52,581 nucleotides of DNA. Origin: Thermodesulfobacteriota bacterium (GTDB lineage: Bacteria > Desulfobacterota > WTBG01 > CAIYCZ01 > CAIRTM01). The notes under the pieces are model-generated. The model had not been told where the DNA came from. It made no database searches and saw only the letters and a program-made list of their open reading frames with translations. Every line of letters begins with the position of its first letter. Positions within the stretch are counted from its first letter, which is position 1. The stretch is from the NCBI GenBank assembly GCA_028278025.1, contig JANQFE010000154.1:1-52581 (forward strand), written 5' to 3'. A program made the position numbers and the translations under genes. Below, in pieces: positions 41,483 to 50,657 of the stretch.

Positions 41483-43033
41483 ATGGGTAAAACATTTTAT
41501 GTGACTACACCGATATATTATGTGAATGATGTCCCTCATATCGGGCATGCATATACGACTATAGCAGCAGATGTGCTGGCGCGTTATAAAAGAATGATGG
41601 GCTACAGCGTTCGTTTTCTGACGGGAACGGATGAGCACGGGCAGAAAGTTGAAAAGGCTGCCCAGCAGGCCGGTGAATCACCCCTACAGCTTGCCGACAG
41701 GGTTGTAACCAGATTTCAGACCCTTTGGGAAAAACTGCATATTTCGCATGATGATTTTATCCGTACATCTGAAAAACGCCACCAGGAGGCCGTCGTTACA
41801 TTCCTGCAAAAAATTCAGGCAAATGATGATATCTATATTGGTGAATACGAGGACTGGTATTGCGTTCCCTGTGAAAGCTTCTGGACCGAAAACCAGCTGG
41901 AGGACGGTAAATGCCCTTCGTGCCGGCGTTCTGTGGAAAAACTCAAAGAGGAAAGCTATTTTTTCAGGATGTCCAGGTACCAGGAGCCTTTACTACAGTA
42001 TTACAGAGACAACCCGGGATTTATTCAGCCTGAATCCAGATATAATGAAATAGTGAGTTTTGTGAAGGAGGGCCTCAGGGACCTGAGCATCAGCCGCACG
42101 GGCTTCAGCTGGGGGATCCCCATGCCGGAAAACTCAAAGCATGTTGTCTATGTATGGTTTGATGCCCTGCCTAATTATATTTCCGCCATAGATTATTTTA
42201 ATGAAAGCGGTACCTTGCGTGATTTCTGGCCGGCAGATGTGCATATTATCGGCAAAGATATCCTCAGGTTTCATGCCGTATACTGGCCGGCTTTTCTCAT
42301 GGCAGCAAAGATGCCCTTGCCGAAACAGGTATTTGCCCACGGCTGGTGGACTATCGAGGGACAGAAGATGTCAAAATCTTTGGGCAACGCGGTTGACCCG
42401 TATAGTCTTGCAGATGAGTACGGCGTTGATGCTCTGCGTTATTTTGTGTTGCGGGAAGTTCCTTTCGGCCTGGACGGTGATTTTTCCCGGCAGGCCATTG
42501 TCAGCCGCATCAACAGTGATCTGGCCAACGACCTTGGCAACCTTGTTAGCCGTACGATTTCCATGCTGCATAAATACTTCAAGGGAATAGTGCCGCAAAA
42601 AGGTGAGGATCACGATATTGACCGAAGGCTGAGCGCAAGATCACGGGCAGTGTTCAGCGAAGTTGATGAACATATCAACAACCTTGCTTTCACAAAAGCC
42701 CTTGGTATAATTTGGGAACTTATCTCAATGCTTAATAAATACATCGATGAAACAGCGCCGTGGGTCCTGGCCAGGGATGATGCCAACAAGGCACGACTGG
42801 CAACGGTGATGGTGCACTGTATTGAAGCCCTTAAAAAAATAGCAGTTCTATCAGCCCCCTTTATGCCTCTTGCCTGTGAGAAAATGTGGGATGCCCTGGG
42901 AGGGGCACCAAACCTTGCCCGGCAGAAAATCGCTGACATTGAACAGTGGGAAGAGGTACAGGCTGGAGTCCAGATAAAAAAAATTCCGGCCTTGTTTCCC
43001 AGAATAGAGACTGCCAAAAAAAATGAGAAATAA
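41483..43033 (+). CDS. metG: Methionyl-tRNA synthetase
   Basis: This 516-residue enzyme charges tRNA-Met. HIGHAYTT is the first class I motif and GQKMSKSLGN the second. A zinc knuckle with CVPC and CPSC lies at about residues 126-150. The protein ends after the anticodon-binding helices, without the C-terminal dimerisation domain found in longer forms. Its end overlaps pgsA by 11 bases. Confidence 0.97.
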   Translation: MGKTFYVTTPIYYVNDVPHIGHAYTTIAADVLARYKRMMGYSVRFLTGTDEHGQKVEKAAQQAGESPLQLADRVVTRFQTLWEKLHISHDDFIRTSEKRHQEAVVTFLQKIQANDDIYIGEYEDWYCVPCESFWTENQLEDGKCPSCRRSVEKLKEESYFFRMSRYQEPLLQYYRDNPGFIQPESRYNEIVSFVKEGLRDLSISRTGFSWGIPMPENSKHVVYVWFDALPNYISAIDYFNESGTLRDFWPADVHIIGKDILRFHAVYWPAFLMAAKMPLPKQVFAHGWWTIEGQKMSKSLGNAVDPYSLADEYGVDALRYFVLREVPFGLDGDFSRQAIVSRINSDLANDLGNLVSRTISMLHKYFKGIVPQKGEDHDIDRRLSARSRAVFSEVDEHINNLAFTKALGIIWELISMLNKYIDETAPWVLARDDANKARLATVMVHCIEALKKIAVLSAPFMPLACEKMWDALGGAPNLARQKIADIEQWEEVQAGVQIKKIPALFPRIETAKKNEK

Positions 43034-43604
43034 AATTTTCACAATTCCCAATATAGTAACCTCAGGCCGCATCATACTTACACCGGTACTTTTTGTGTTG
43101 CTCCTGTATGCACCAACCAGGGGGATAAGCCTGCTGGTAGCAGTTGTTTTTGTGCTTGCCTCAGTTACCGATTTTCTGGACGGATACCTGGCTCGCAGGA
43201 TGAATCAGGTAACATCCCTGGGGAAGTTTTTAGACCCTCTTGCCGATAAGCTGTTGGTTGGTGTTGCGCTGATTATGATGATCCCCATGGACAGGGTGCC
43301 GCCATGGATTGTTGCGCTTATCGTGGGCCGGGAGATACTGGTGACGAGTCTCAGGGTTGTTGCTATGCAGGAGGGCATGATAGTTGAAGCAAGCAGAATG
43401 GCAAAATATAAAACAACATTTCAAATTGTTGCAGTTGTCGGCCTGCTGATACATTATGAATACAGGTTTTCGGTGGGCTCCCTGCAGTTTGTTGTTGATT
43501 TTCACCAAATAGGGATAATATTATTATATATTGCGCTTTTTATTACTCTTTGGACCGGTGCTGTTTATTTCCACACATTTTCCAAAAAACTGCGGGATGG
43601 GTGA
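43023..43604 (+). CDS. pgsA: CDP-diacylglycerol--glycerol-3-phosphate 3-phosphatidyltransferase
   Basis: This 193-residue membrane protein makes phosphatidylglycerol phosphate. The CDP-alcohol phosphotransferase signature is complete: DFLDGYLARRMNQVTSLGKF followed by LDPLADK. Four to six membrane segments are visible. It overlaps metG and is probably the last gene of the tmk-holB-ricT-metG-pgsA run. Confidence 0.95.
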   Translation: MRNKIFTIPNIVTSGRIILTPVLFVLLLYAPTRGISLLVAVVFVLASVTDFLDGYLARRMNQVTSLGKFLDPLADKLLVGVALIMMIPMDRVPPWIVALIVGREILVTSLRVVAMQEGMIVEASRMAKYKTTFQIVAVVGLLIHYEYRFSVGSLQFVVDFHQIGIILLYIALFITLWTGAVYFHTFSKKLRDG

Positions 43605-43639
43605 ACGGGCGGATGCTTGCTTACTGCTTTAATTTCTAT

Positions 43640-43667
43640 TTGACAAAACCGCTATTATATATATAAT
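43640..43667 (+). promoter_or_regulatory. Promoter of the tRNA-Gly/tRNA-Cys pair
   Basis: TTGACA (43640-43645) and TATAAT (43662-43667) are separated by 16 bases. The first tRNA starts 13 bases after the -10 box. Confidence 0.8.
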
Positions 43668-43680
43668 TTACTATTTCTGA

Positions 43681-43755
43681 GCGGGAATAACTCAGTGGTA
43701 GAGTACAACCTTGCCAAGGTTGGAGTCGCGGGTTCAAATCCCGTTTCCCGCTCCA
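43681..43755 (+). tRNA. tRNA-Gly (anticodon GCC)
   Basis: The acceptor stem GCGGGAA pairs with TTCCCGC. The anticodon loop reads TTGCCAA, giving GCC. The T-arm has GGTTCAAATCC, the discriminator is T and CCA is encoded. All arms fold. Confidence 0.96.
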
Positions 43756-43764
43756 TTTTTTTTT

Positions 43765-43839
<75 letters not shown>

Positions 43840-43848
43840 GTGGTACAT

Positions 43849-43888
43849 AAAGGAGGAAGGGGTCGGGGCATGTTCTTTTCCTCCTTTT
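43849..43888 (+). terminator. Probable terminator after the tRNA pair
   Basis: AAAGGAGGAA (43849-43858) and TTCCTCCTTT (43878-43887) form a 10-bp stem with a 19-base loop. The right arm itself ends in four Ts, so the U-tract is short. Confidence 0.5.
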
Positions 43889-43966
43889 GCATACATACCG
43901 ATATATATGCATGGGTCTTTGCTCCGCGGATAAAATAATTTTATTAACCGCAGACTGCCGCAGACA

Positions 43967-43995
43967 TTGTGAGCGGACGACCTGTCCGCTCACAA
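43967..43995. other. Perfect 12-bp hairpin TTGTGAGCGGAC/GTCCGCTCACAA
   Basis: The stem is perfect and the loop is GACCT. No T-run follows. It stands in the 289-base gap between tRNA-Cys and the FMN reductase gene, where nothing else is seen. The half-site resembles an operator in shape, but no regulator is adjacent. Confidence 0.6.
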
Positions 43996-44128
43996 ATACA
44001 ATCACTTCGCGATATAAAACAGGTTTTATTGATATTGTCTTGTCTATCAGGTATAATGCCCCCGGGCTGAAGGGGCCTGACCCCACAGTGTGCTGTGTGT
44101 TTTGACCTGAGATAAGAGGAGGTAAAAG

Positions 44129-44734
44129 ATGAAACTAATGGCGTTTGTAGGAAGCCCGCGCAAAGGGTCTAATACGGATATCCTCATAGACAAGGTTATT
44201 GCAGGTGCCCGCAGCAAGGCAGACATAGAGGTGAAAAAGATATATATCTATGATGCCCATATAAACTATTGCAACGGATGCGGAGCCCATACGGTCTTTG
44301 GGGGAGGCAAAGCCTGTCCGCTTAAAGATGATATGGCCGGTATTCTTAAACGGATGCAGGAAGCGGACGGCTTTATATTCGGTTCACCCAATCATGGCCG
44401 TACCATATCAGCGGGAATGACCAACTTCTTCGCCCGGATGATGCCTCTTTTAAAAATGCACGTGGAGCGCGATGATGCCGACAACATTATCCATGCCGAA
44501 GCACGTCCGCTTATCAGAGGGAAAAAGGCGGTTATTGTAGTAAGCCAGGGTGACTTTTCACCCTCCTCATCCGCTCTGGTGCTTTTGGTGATGCAGGCTA
44601 ATCTACGTGATTTTCAATTGCGACAGGTTGGTGAGGTGTTCAGTACGGGCAACCTGCAGCGTGCCCAGGTCACAGATAAACAGAATGATTTAAACCAGGC
44701 ATTTGGCGCCGGTGTACGACTGGTAACCGCATAA
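44129..44734 (+). CDS. NADPH-dependent FMN reductase / iron-sulfur flavoprotein family
   Basis: The 201 residues start with the flavodoxin-like loop AFVGSPRKGSNTDILID. INYCNGCGAH and the later ACPLKDDM form the cysteine motif of iron-sulfur flavoproteins. FIFGSPNHGRTISAGMTNFF is the FMN-contact region. Such proteins reduce flavins or quinones, or move electrons from ferredoxin. GAGGAGG precedes the ATG. The MobB-MobA gene begins 3 bases downstream, so the two are co-transcribed. Confidence 0.85.
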   Translation: MKLMAFVGSPRKGSNTDILIDKVIAGARSKADIEVKKIYIYDAHINYCNGCGAHTVFGGGKACPLKDDMAGILKRMQEADGFIFGSPNHGRTISAGMTNFFARMMPLLKMHVERDDADNIIHAEARPLIRGKKAVIVVSQGDFSPSSSALVLLVMQANLRDFQLRQVGEVFSTGNLQRAQVTDKQNDLNQAFGAGVRLVTA

Positions 44735-44737
44735 ATA

Positions 44738-45793
44738 ATGCAAAGCACACCCGCACTACTCCATATCGTCGGCCGCAAGCAATCCGGTAAAACGGCACTC
44801 GTCATCGCTATAATCAGGCATCTTTGTGCTAAAGGATACCGTATAGCAGCCTTGCGCCATTCACCGCATGCTCACGCTGTTGATCCGGAAGGCTCGGATA
44901 CCGATAGATTTGTAAAAGCCGGAGCACAGGGTTCCGGCCTTGTCACTGCAGACCGGACAAACTTTTTCATTACGACACCCCGGTGGCAAGATAAAATATC
45001 TCAGCTTACCAATGTATTCCATGACTGTCACCTGGTACTGATTGAGGGCGGTATTGCACACGGCAGAGAAAAGATTGAAACGGTTCCTGAAGGGGAAACA
45101 CTACTTTGTGAGGCTGATCAAGGGCTTGTGGCAGTTGTAGGCCGGAGTTGCTCTGTGCAGGACTGGCCCTGCTTTGTGCCGGATGATATTACCGGCATTG
45201 GTGATTTTATAGAAGAAAAATATCTAAAGCCCCTGATCTCAGGAGCAGTGCTTGCCGGCGGCAAATCAAGCCGGCTGGGACGCAATAAGGCTTTTTTAGA
45301 GCTGCAGGGTAAAACAATTATTGAGTGGGTACTTAAAAACTTTTCAGCGTTTGTATCCTTGGTAAAGATCATAACAAACAACCCGGAGGAGTATGTACAC
45401 CTTGGCCTGGAAACTTCCCGGGATATTCGTCCCGGTGGCGGGCCCCTATCCGGGATTCATACCGCCCTGAGTGTCAGCCCTACCGAATATGTGCTGGCGC
45501 TGTCCTGTGATATACCGCTGGTTGGACCGGAGCAGCTAAGACGATTGCTTTGTGCATATCCCGGAAATGATATCACGATCTTTAAACACAAAAATTTTGA
45601 GCCGCTGTGCGCTGTATACCGTCGTACCTGTATAACGGCCCTTGAGGAACTCATCGATCACGGCGAGTACCGTATCATTGATTTGTTTCCTACGCTGAAT
45701 GTTAAAGTCATTCGGATTGATGACGGAGATATCTTCAGAAGCATTAATACGGAGGATGACTTTCAGTACATCGTCAAAAACTTTTCAGGATAG
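44738..45793 (+). CDS. mobBA: MobB-MobA fusion for molybdopterin dinucleotide synthesis
   Basis: This 351-residue protein joins two domains. The N-terminal half is MobB, a P-loop GTP-binding protein (HIVGRKQSGKTAL, then ALRHSPHAH). From about residue 165 comes MobA (SGAVLAGGKSSRLGRNKAFL, then CDIPLVGP), which attaches GMP to molybdopterin. MobA products serve DMSO-reductase-family enzymes. AOR-type enzymes usually use the unmodified bis-pterin, so the client enzyme is probably outside this window. Its 3' end overlaps the converging PHP gene by 9 bases. Confidence 0.92.
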   Translation: MQSTPALLHIVGRKQSGKTALVIAIIRHLCAKGYRIAALRHSPHAHAVDPEGSDTDRFVKAGAQGSGLVTADRTNFFITTPRWQDKISQLTNVFHDCHLVLIEGGIAHGREKIETVPEGETLLCEADQGLVAVVGRSCSVQDWPCFVPDDITGIGDFIEEKYLKPLISGAVLAGGKSSRLGRNKAFLELQGKTIIEWVLKNFSAFVSLVKIITNNPEEYVHLGLETSRDIRPGGGPLSGIHTALSVSPTEYVLALSCDIPLVGPEQLRRLLCAYPGNDITIFKHKNFEPLCAVYRRTCITALEELIDHGEYRIIDLFPTLNVKVIRIDDGDIFRSINTEDDFQYIVKNFSG

Positions 45794-46666
45794 GATGGGG
45801 CTATTATCGATATAATCATGCAGCTTGTCCGGCAAGGCTTTTTTCATCTTTTTGAGAAGTTCATAGGGTACCTTCAGGGTGCCCCGGCCCGTACCTAAGG
45901 CAACACCGTTCAGAGTATATCCGTGAAAATCACTGCCGCCGGTTATCAGGAGGCTGAATTTGTCGGCAATTCTCTCATAAAGTGCTGTCTGGCTCCTGCT
46001 GTGATCTGTATAGTATACCTCGATTCCCTGCAGACCGTATTGCATCATTTCAGAAACCATTGATTCAAGCTTAACCCCGGTACCGTAGTTGAGTGTGCAC
46101 GGATGGGCCAGTACGGCAATGCCGCCGCAGGCGGCTATGTGGGAGATGGCCTCGGCGGGTGTGAATCTGAATTTCTCTTCATAAGCGGCAGCACCCTTTT
46201 TGAGATATTTATCAAAGGCCTGCTGCGCGCTGCGCACATAGCCCTTTTGCACTAAAACCTGCGCAAAATGAGGCCGGCCAACCTGGCCAGTTTCAGCCTG
46301 CCGGGCAACGTCTTCCATGGTGATATTAAATCCCAGTTTCTGCAGGTTATGAATCATTTTGGGATTTCTTTCTAGGCGGGCTTTCTGCAGTACCGTGATA
46401 GCATGCCGGAAACGTTCATCGCTGCTATTGATATAATAGCCCAGGATATGAAGCGTACCTTTAGCATATTCAGCACTTATCTCAATCCCGGGGACAACCT
46501 CAAGGCCGTGCTCCCGGCCGGCATCCACTGCTTCGGCAATTCCTTCAACCGTATCATGGTCGGTAACGGCAACGGCTTCAAGACCTTGGGCCTTTGCCTG
46601 CTCAATAAGTTTTGAGGGAGACAGCGTACCGTCTGAAGCAGTTGTATGGGTGTGTAAGTCGATCAT
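45785..46666 (-). CDS. PHP-domain phosphoesterase (TrpH/RNase AM-like)
   Basis: The 293 residues have the PHP metal-binding motifs DLHTHTTASDG, AVTDHDTVEG and GIEISAEY, then AHPCTLNYG and a terminal GGSDFHG. This is the set seen in YciV/TrpH (RNase AM, 3',5'-nucleotide phosphatase) proteins of about 285 residues. It acts in the cytoplasm on nucleotide bisphosphates or RNA 5' ends. The actual substrate is inferred from the family. Confidence 0.88.
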   Translation of the reverse strand: MIDLHTHTTASDGTLSPSKLIEQAKAQGLEAVAVTDHDTVEGIAEAVDAGREHGLEVVPGIEISAEYAKGTLHILGYYINSSDERFRHAITVLQKARLERNPKMIHNLQKLGFNITMEDVARQAETGQVGRPHFAQVLVQKGYVRSAQQAFDKYLKKGAAAYEEKFRFTPAEAISHIAACGGIAVLAHPCTLNYGTGVKLESMVSEMMQYGLQGIEVYYTDHSRSQTALYERIADKFSLLITGGSDFHGYTLNGVALGTGRGTLKVPYELLKKMKKALPDKLHDYIDNSPILS

Positions 46667-46696
46667 AATCCAGTAATGAGCGATGAGTAATGAGTA

Positions 46697-46715
46697 ATCC
46701 CGCTTTCAGCGGGAT
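46697..46715. repeat. ATCCCGCT-TTC-AGCGGGAT hairpin in a repetitive spacer
   Basis: A perfect 8-bp stem with a 3-base loop sits among short direct repeats: TGAGTAA-type units at 46684-46697 and GTATCCGG at 46735-46742 and 46756-46763. The spacer lies between the permease and PHP genes. It looks like dispersed repeat DNA; other copies would be outside the window. Confidence 0.45.
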
Positions 46716-46769
46716 CTTCGCTGCGCTGCGACAAGTATCCGGTATCGAGAATCCAGTATCCGGTTTTTT

Positions 46770-48566
46770 TCATAACGGCCAGAAAAAAGGAATCAAAACA
46801 ACGGCCACAATCCATAGCAGTATGTTCAGCGGGATGCCGGTTTTTAAATAGTTGCTGAATGTATACCCGCCGGGTCCGTAAACGATCATGTTCGTTTGAT
46901 AGGCAATCGGTGTAGCAAAGGAGGCTGATGCTGCTATGGCAACCAGCATGGCAAAGGGGCGCGGATCGGCTGCTATATGGGTAGCAGCCGCGTATGCTAT
47001 AGGGAACACCAGAACAGCGGTAGCGTTGTTGGTAATTATGGCACTGAAAAAAATAGTTATCAGGTATATGCCGGCAAGCACACCGACCTTGCCGAAATAA
47101 CTGAAAGCCGTGATAATTCCCTCGGCAATAAAAGCTGCTGCACCGGTCTTCTCCAGGGCCGCGCCAATACCGAATGCGCAAGCAATCAGCAGCAGAACAT
47201 TCAGCTCAACTGACTTGCGGGCTTCTTCAGGGCTGATACAGCGCGAGATGAGCATCAGCAGGGCCGCACCAAAAGCACACACAAACATATCAAGGGAGGT
47301 TCCGCCTACATCCGGCAGATACGGCCCCAGGGTGGCCATTGTGATCATTAAAATCAGTATTCCCAGGGCTAGGGGTTTTTGTTTGGTGGCATATGTCTTG
47401 GTTTCAGGCAGATGGGAGACAAGGTAGAAATCATTGGAATGCGTCCAGGACCTTTCAAAAGCATCAGAAGTCAACAATAGCAGCGTATCTCCCGGATGTA
47501 GTACAATATCGCCGATTTTTGAATCGATGCGTTGTCCGTTTCTGTGCACTGCCAGGATTGATGCCCGGTAGCGGGTTCTAAAATTAGAGTCCCTAATGGT
47601 TGATCCTACAAGCGGTGAAGAAGGTGAGACAACCGCCTCGGCCATCTTGTCAGTGCTTTTTAGATCAAGTTCTTCGTCAGGCCCGGTTATGGGTATAAGG
47701 CCTGTCAAAGTCTGGATTTCTCTGATAGTGTCCACTTTACCGGTAAATACCAGTTTGTCGTTACCCTGCAGCCGTACCTTTGGTGCAACAGCAGGTATGG
47801 TCTCAGGTCCGCGGATAAGTTTTGCCAGGTACAGCCCGCGCAAGTGCCGTAACCCTGCCTCTTCAATGTTTTTCCCGATCAGGGGGCTGTCCTCGGGAAC
47901 TTTCAGCTCGACCAGATATTCCCGGCTGGTTTCGCTCACGTTTTCAATCAGGTCTTTCCTGTCAGGAAGAAATCTTACGCCAATAAATTTCAGGTACAGC
48001 AGGCCAACGAGCGCGCAGGGCAGCCCCACCTTGGCAATTTCAAACATGCTCATGGAACTCATGTTATGATCCAGCATCAGCCCATTGACAATTAAGGTTG
48101 TTGAGGTGCCGATCAGCGTACACATGCCGCCCAGGATAGCTGCATAGGATAAAGGCAGCAGATATTTTGAGGGAGATATCCGGTGTTTAATGGCCCACTG
48201 GCGGACAATAGGGGCAAACATGACCACAATGGGTGTATTGTTCAGGAAGGCTGAAAGAAAAGCAATGGGAGAGATGATTCGTAAGAAATATTTTTTGCTT
48301 GTTTGTTTTTCTCCCAGGAATCGGTAAAAAAAGCCGTAAAAAGCACCTGTATTCTGAATAGCCGCGGCAACGACAAACAGGATTGCAACAGTCAGCATGC
48401 CCTTATTGGAAAACCCGACAACAGCTTCCCGGGGTGTTATTATGCCGAAGCACACCAGTATTCCCAGGGCAATAAACACAATGATATCAGGCCCCAGCAG
48501 CTCGCGTACCAACGCTACAATCATGCATACCAAAACAGCCAGTGTAAACCAACCCTGCCAGTCCAT
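46770..48566 (-). CDS. SLC13/DASS-type permease with two RCK_C (TrkA-C) domains
   Basis: This 598-residue inner-membrane protein has an N-terminal membrane half (about residues 1-200, with NNTPIVVMFAP), two cytosolic TrkA-C-like domains (about 213-290 and 310-372) and a C-terminal membrane half. The second half repeats the motif as ITNNATAVLVFPI. This layout is shared by sodium/anion symporters, including sulfate uptake systems of the SLT/SAC type. The neighbouring sat and cysC genes make sulfate the likely substrate, which is inference. Confidence 0.87.
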   Translation of the reverse strand: MDWQGWFTLAVLVCMIVALVRELLGPDIIVFIALGILVCFGIITPREAVVGFSNKGMLTVAILFVVAAAIQNTGAFYGFFYRFLGEKQTSKKYFLRIISPIAFLSAFLNNTPIVVMFAPIVRQWAIKHRISPSKYLLPLSYAAILGGMCTLIGTSTTLIVNGLMLDHNMSSMSMFEIAKVGLPCALVGLLYLKFIGVRFLPDRKDLIENVSETSREYLVELKVPEDSPLIGKNIEEAGLRHLRGLYLAKLIRGPETIPAVAPKVRLQGNDKLVFTGKVDTIREIQTLTGLIPITGPDEELDLKSTDKMAEAVVSPSSPLVGSTIRDSNFRTRYRASILAVHRNGQRIDSKIGDIVLHPGDTLLLLTSDAFERSWTHSNDFYLVSHLPETKTYATKQKPLALGILILMITMATLGPYLPDVGGTSLDMFVCAFGAALLMLISRCISPEEARKSVELNVLLLIACAFGIGAALEKTGAAAFIAEGIITAFSYFGKVGVLAGIYLITIFFSAIITNNATAVLVFPIAYAAATHIAADPRPFAMLVAIAASASFATPIAYQTNMIVYGPGGYTFSNYLKTGIPLNILLWIVAVVLIPFFWPL

Positions 48567-48631
48567 AAAATGAGCACCTTTTCTTTGTGGTCTCTGTGCC
48601 CCCTGGGAGAGGGAAAACAGCTCATTAGCTT

Positions 48632-49891
48632 TTATTTATTTTTATAACTTTCAATCAGGATCTTTGAAATCTCCGGCCGTATTACCCGGGGATCAGGGAC
48701 CTCGCCTTTAATAAACATTTCCCTCAAGACCCGGCCTGATATGCTCACCGGTTTCCAGCCTTTGTCCTTGTACACATCAACCAGCCCGACATGGCCCAGC
48801 TCTTCATAGTATGCTGCGAACCCGATGTTGACATTGTCTATGAGCAGCTCGCCCTTGAGCTTTTCAAATATCCGCTGGGCATCCAGGGGATCCCAGATAT
48901 CACTGCCGTCATCATAGGGGGCATCAGCATGTTTCCTGCCGATGATGATATTCGTGAAACCGAAGTTCTGCCGGTAAATACCGTGCATTACGGCTTCCTT
49001 GGGTCCGGCATAAAACATCTTTATGTCAAGTCCCAGCAGGATAAACTGGTCGTTGATGTCATAGCCTTTCTGCTGCCACAGCTCCACATCCTTATCACCG
49101 CCGTCACCGAGCAGTTTGTTGTCAACAAGGCATTTGTAGCAGTCCATTCTGGTCTCAGCGTGCACGTCATCAGATTTGGTTTCACCAACCAGCGGGTTAA
49201 GCACCACACCGGTAAAATAGCCCTGGCGGGTTACTTCTTCCATGCCGGCAACCATGGCATATTCATGCGCCCGGTGCAGCGGGTTCCTGGTCTGAAAAGC
49301 AACAATTTTTTCCCAGCCCTTTTCCTTGAACAGCTGACGGGTCTTTGAGGGCGGCAGAATATATTCACCAAAATGGGCCTTGGGTTTTTGCGGCAGCACC
49401 CGGACCTCACCTCCCAGCAGAAAATCCCGGGGATCATCATTTACAATACGGGCGCCGGGATGATCGGTTCTGGAGGTGCCGTACACTGACTTATTGTATT
49501 TCTTTTTATCAAACTCAAAAATATCTGAAATTTTCAGGATACCTACAATGTCACCATGATTGGCAACGATAGCAACCTCCTGGCCCTTCTCCAGCGCTGC
49601 GGCCTGCTCGCGGGCAACCGGAAACGACAGCGGAATGGTCCAGGCATATTTTTTGCCATTGCGAATAATTACTTCTTCTTCCAGCACCTGGTTAACCTCA
49701 TCCCGGCCCATGGGCCCGGTGAGCGGAGACAGCCCGCCGTCACCCATGCGGTTGAGTGTGGACAGATCGGCATCGCTGATCTGATACTGCTGAAGTGTTT
49801 GAGCATGCTGCAGAGTCTCTGCAACCTTATCTTCCGGCACCATCCTGTTAACCGGTTCCTGTAATCCACCATGCGGTGCATAGCTTGCCAT
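48632..49891 (-). CDS. sat: Sulfate adenylyltransferase (ATP sulfurylase)
   Basis: This 419-residue enzyme makes adenosine 5'-phosphosulfate from sulfate and ATP. A PUA-like N-terminal domain precedes the catalytic domain. The latter shows FQTRNPLHRAHEYAMV (QxRNPxH motif) and IIGRKHADAPYDD (GRDH-like, with Lys in place of Asp). No fused APS kinase domain is present. The standalone kinase follows 52 bases downstream in the opposite reading order (49944-50552), upstream in transcription. AAGGGGAG precedes the ATG. Confidence 0.95.
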   Translation of the reverse strand: MASYAPHGGLQEPVNRMVPEDKVAETLQHAQTLQQYQISDADLSTLNRMGDGGLSPLTGPMGRDEVNQVLEEEVIIRNGKKYAWTIPLSFPVAREQAAALEKGQEVAIVANHGDIVGILKISDIFEFDKKKYNKSVYGTSRTDHPGARIVNDDPRDFLLGGEVRVLPQKPKAHFGEYILPPSKTRQLFKEKGWEKIVAFQTRNPLHRAHEYAMVAGMEEVTRQGYFTGVVLNPLVGETKSDDVHAETRMDCYKCLVDNKLLGDGGDKDVELWQQKGYDINDQFILLGLDIKMFYAGPKEAVMHGIYRQNFGFTNIIIGRKHADAPYDDGSDIWDPLDAQRIFEKLKGELLIDNVNIGFAAYYEELGHVGLVDVYKDKGWKPVSISGRVLREMFIKGEVPDPRVIRPEISKILIESYKNK

Positions 49892-49943
49892 GTTTCTCCC
49901 CTTTCTAACTGATCTTCAATCTCAATTCATACAGACAGTTGTA

Positions 49944-50552
49944 TCATTGAAGGTAGTCGTTGGTTTTAAGATAATTAATGATTATTTCGGCACATTCATC
50001 TACGGAATGTTTGGCTGAATCTATAACGATTTCAGCATTAAGCGGTTCTTCATACGGGGCAGATATGCCGGTAAACTCGGGTATCTCTCCGGCCCGGGCC
50101 TTTTTATACAGCCCTTTTGGATCACGCTGTTCACAAACATCAATGTCGCACTGCACAAAAATCTCTACCATATCCCCCTCACCGACATTCTTCCTGACTT
50201 CATCCCTGTCGTTACGGTAGGGAGAAATAAATGCTGTGGAGACGATTATGCCGGCATCTACAAACAGCTTGGCAACTTCACCAATACGCCGTATGTTTTC
50301 GGTGCGGTCTGCGGGTGAAAATCCCAGGTTCTTGTTAAGCCCGAAGCGGATATTGTCACCATCAAGCACATAGACATGATAGCCCATGTCAAAGAGCCGT
50401 TTTTCAACTTCATTTGCAATAGTGGATTTACCGCATCCTGAAAGTCCGGTATACCACAGAATCACACCGCTGTTTTTGTTTTTCGCTTCGCGTTCATCAC
50501 GGGTCACCAGGCCATGGTGCCAGGTGATATGCTTGCTTTTCGTTTCGCTCAT
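49944..50552 (-). CDS. cysC: Adenylylsulfate kinase
   Basis: The 202 residues contain the P-loop WYTGLSGCGKSTIANEVE and the conserved DGDNIRFGLNKNLGFS and RRIGEVAKLF segments. It phosphorylates APS to PAPS. It is transcribed ahead of sat and probably the SLC13 permease, so uptake and activation are encoded together. The presence of the kinase points to PAPS use, in assimilation or sulfation; no reductase or sulfotransferase lies in the window. Confidence 0.96.
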   Translation of the reverse strand: MSETKSKHITWHHGLVTRDEREAKNKNSGVILWYTGLSGCGKSTIANEVEKRLFDMGYHVYVLDGDNIRFGLNKNLGFSPADRTENIRRIGEVAKLFVDAGIIVSTAFISPYRNDRDEVRKNVGEGDMVEIFVQCDIDVCEQRDPKGLYKKARAGEIPEFTGISAPYEEPLNAEIVIDSAKHSVDECAEIIINYLKTNDYLQ

Positions 50553-50657
50553 TCTGTTACCTCCATAAAAGCTGTTAGTTGTTCAATTGCAGGGGAGTAT
50601 ACGCACAGCGCAATCGGCTGCGGCCCCGGCTTTTTTAGGCACATGCTGTGTTGCTGA

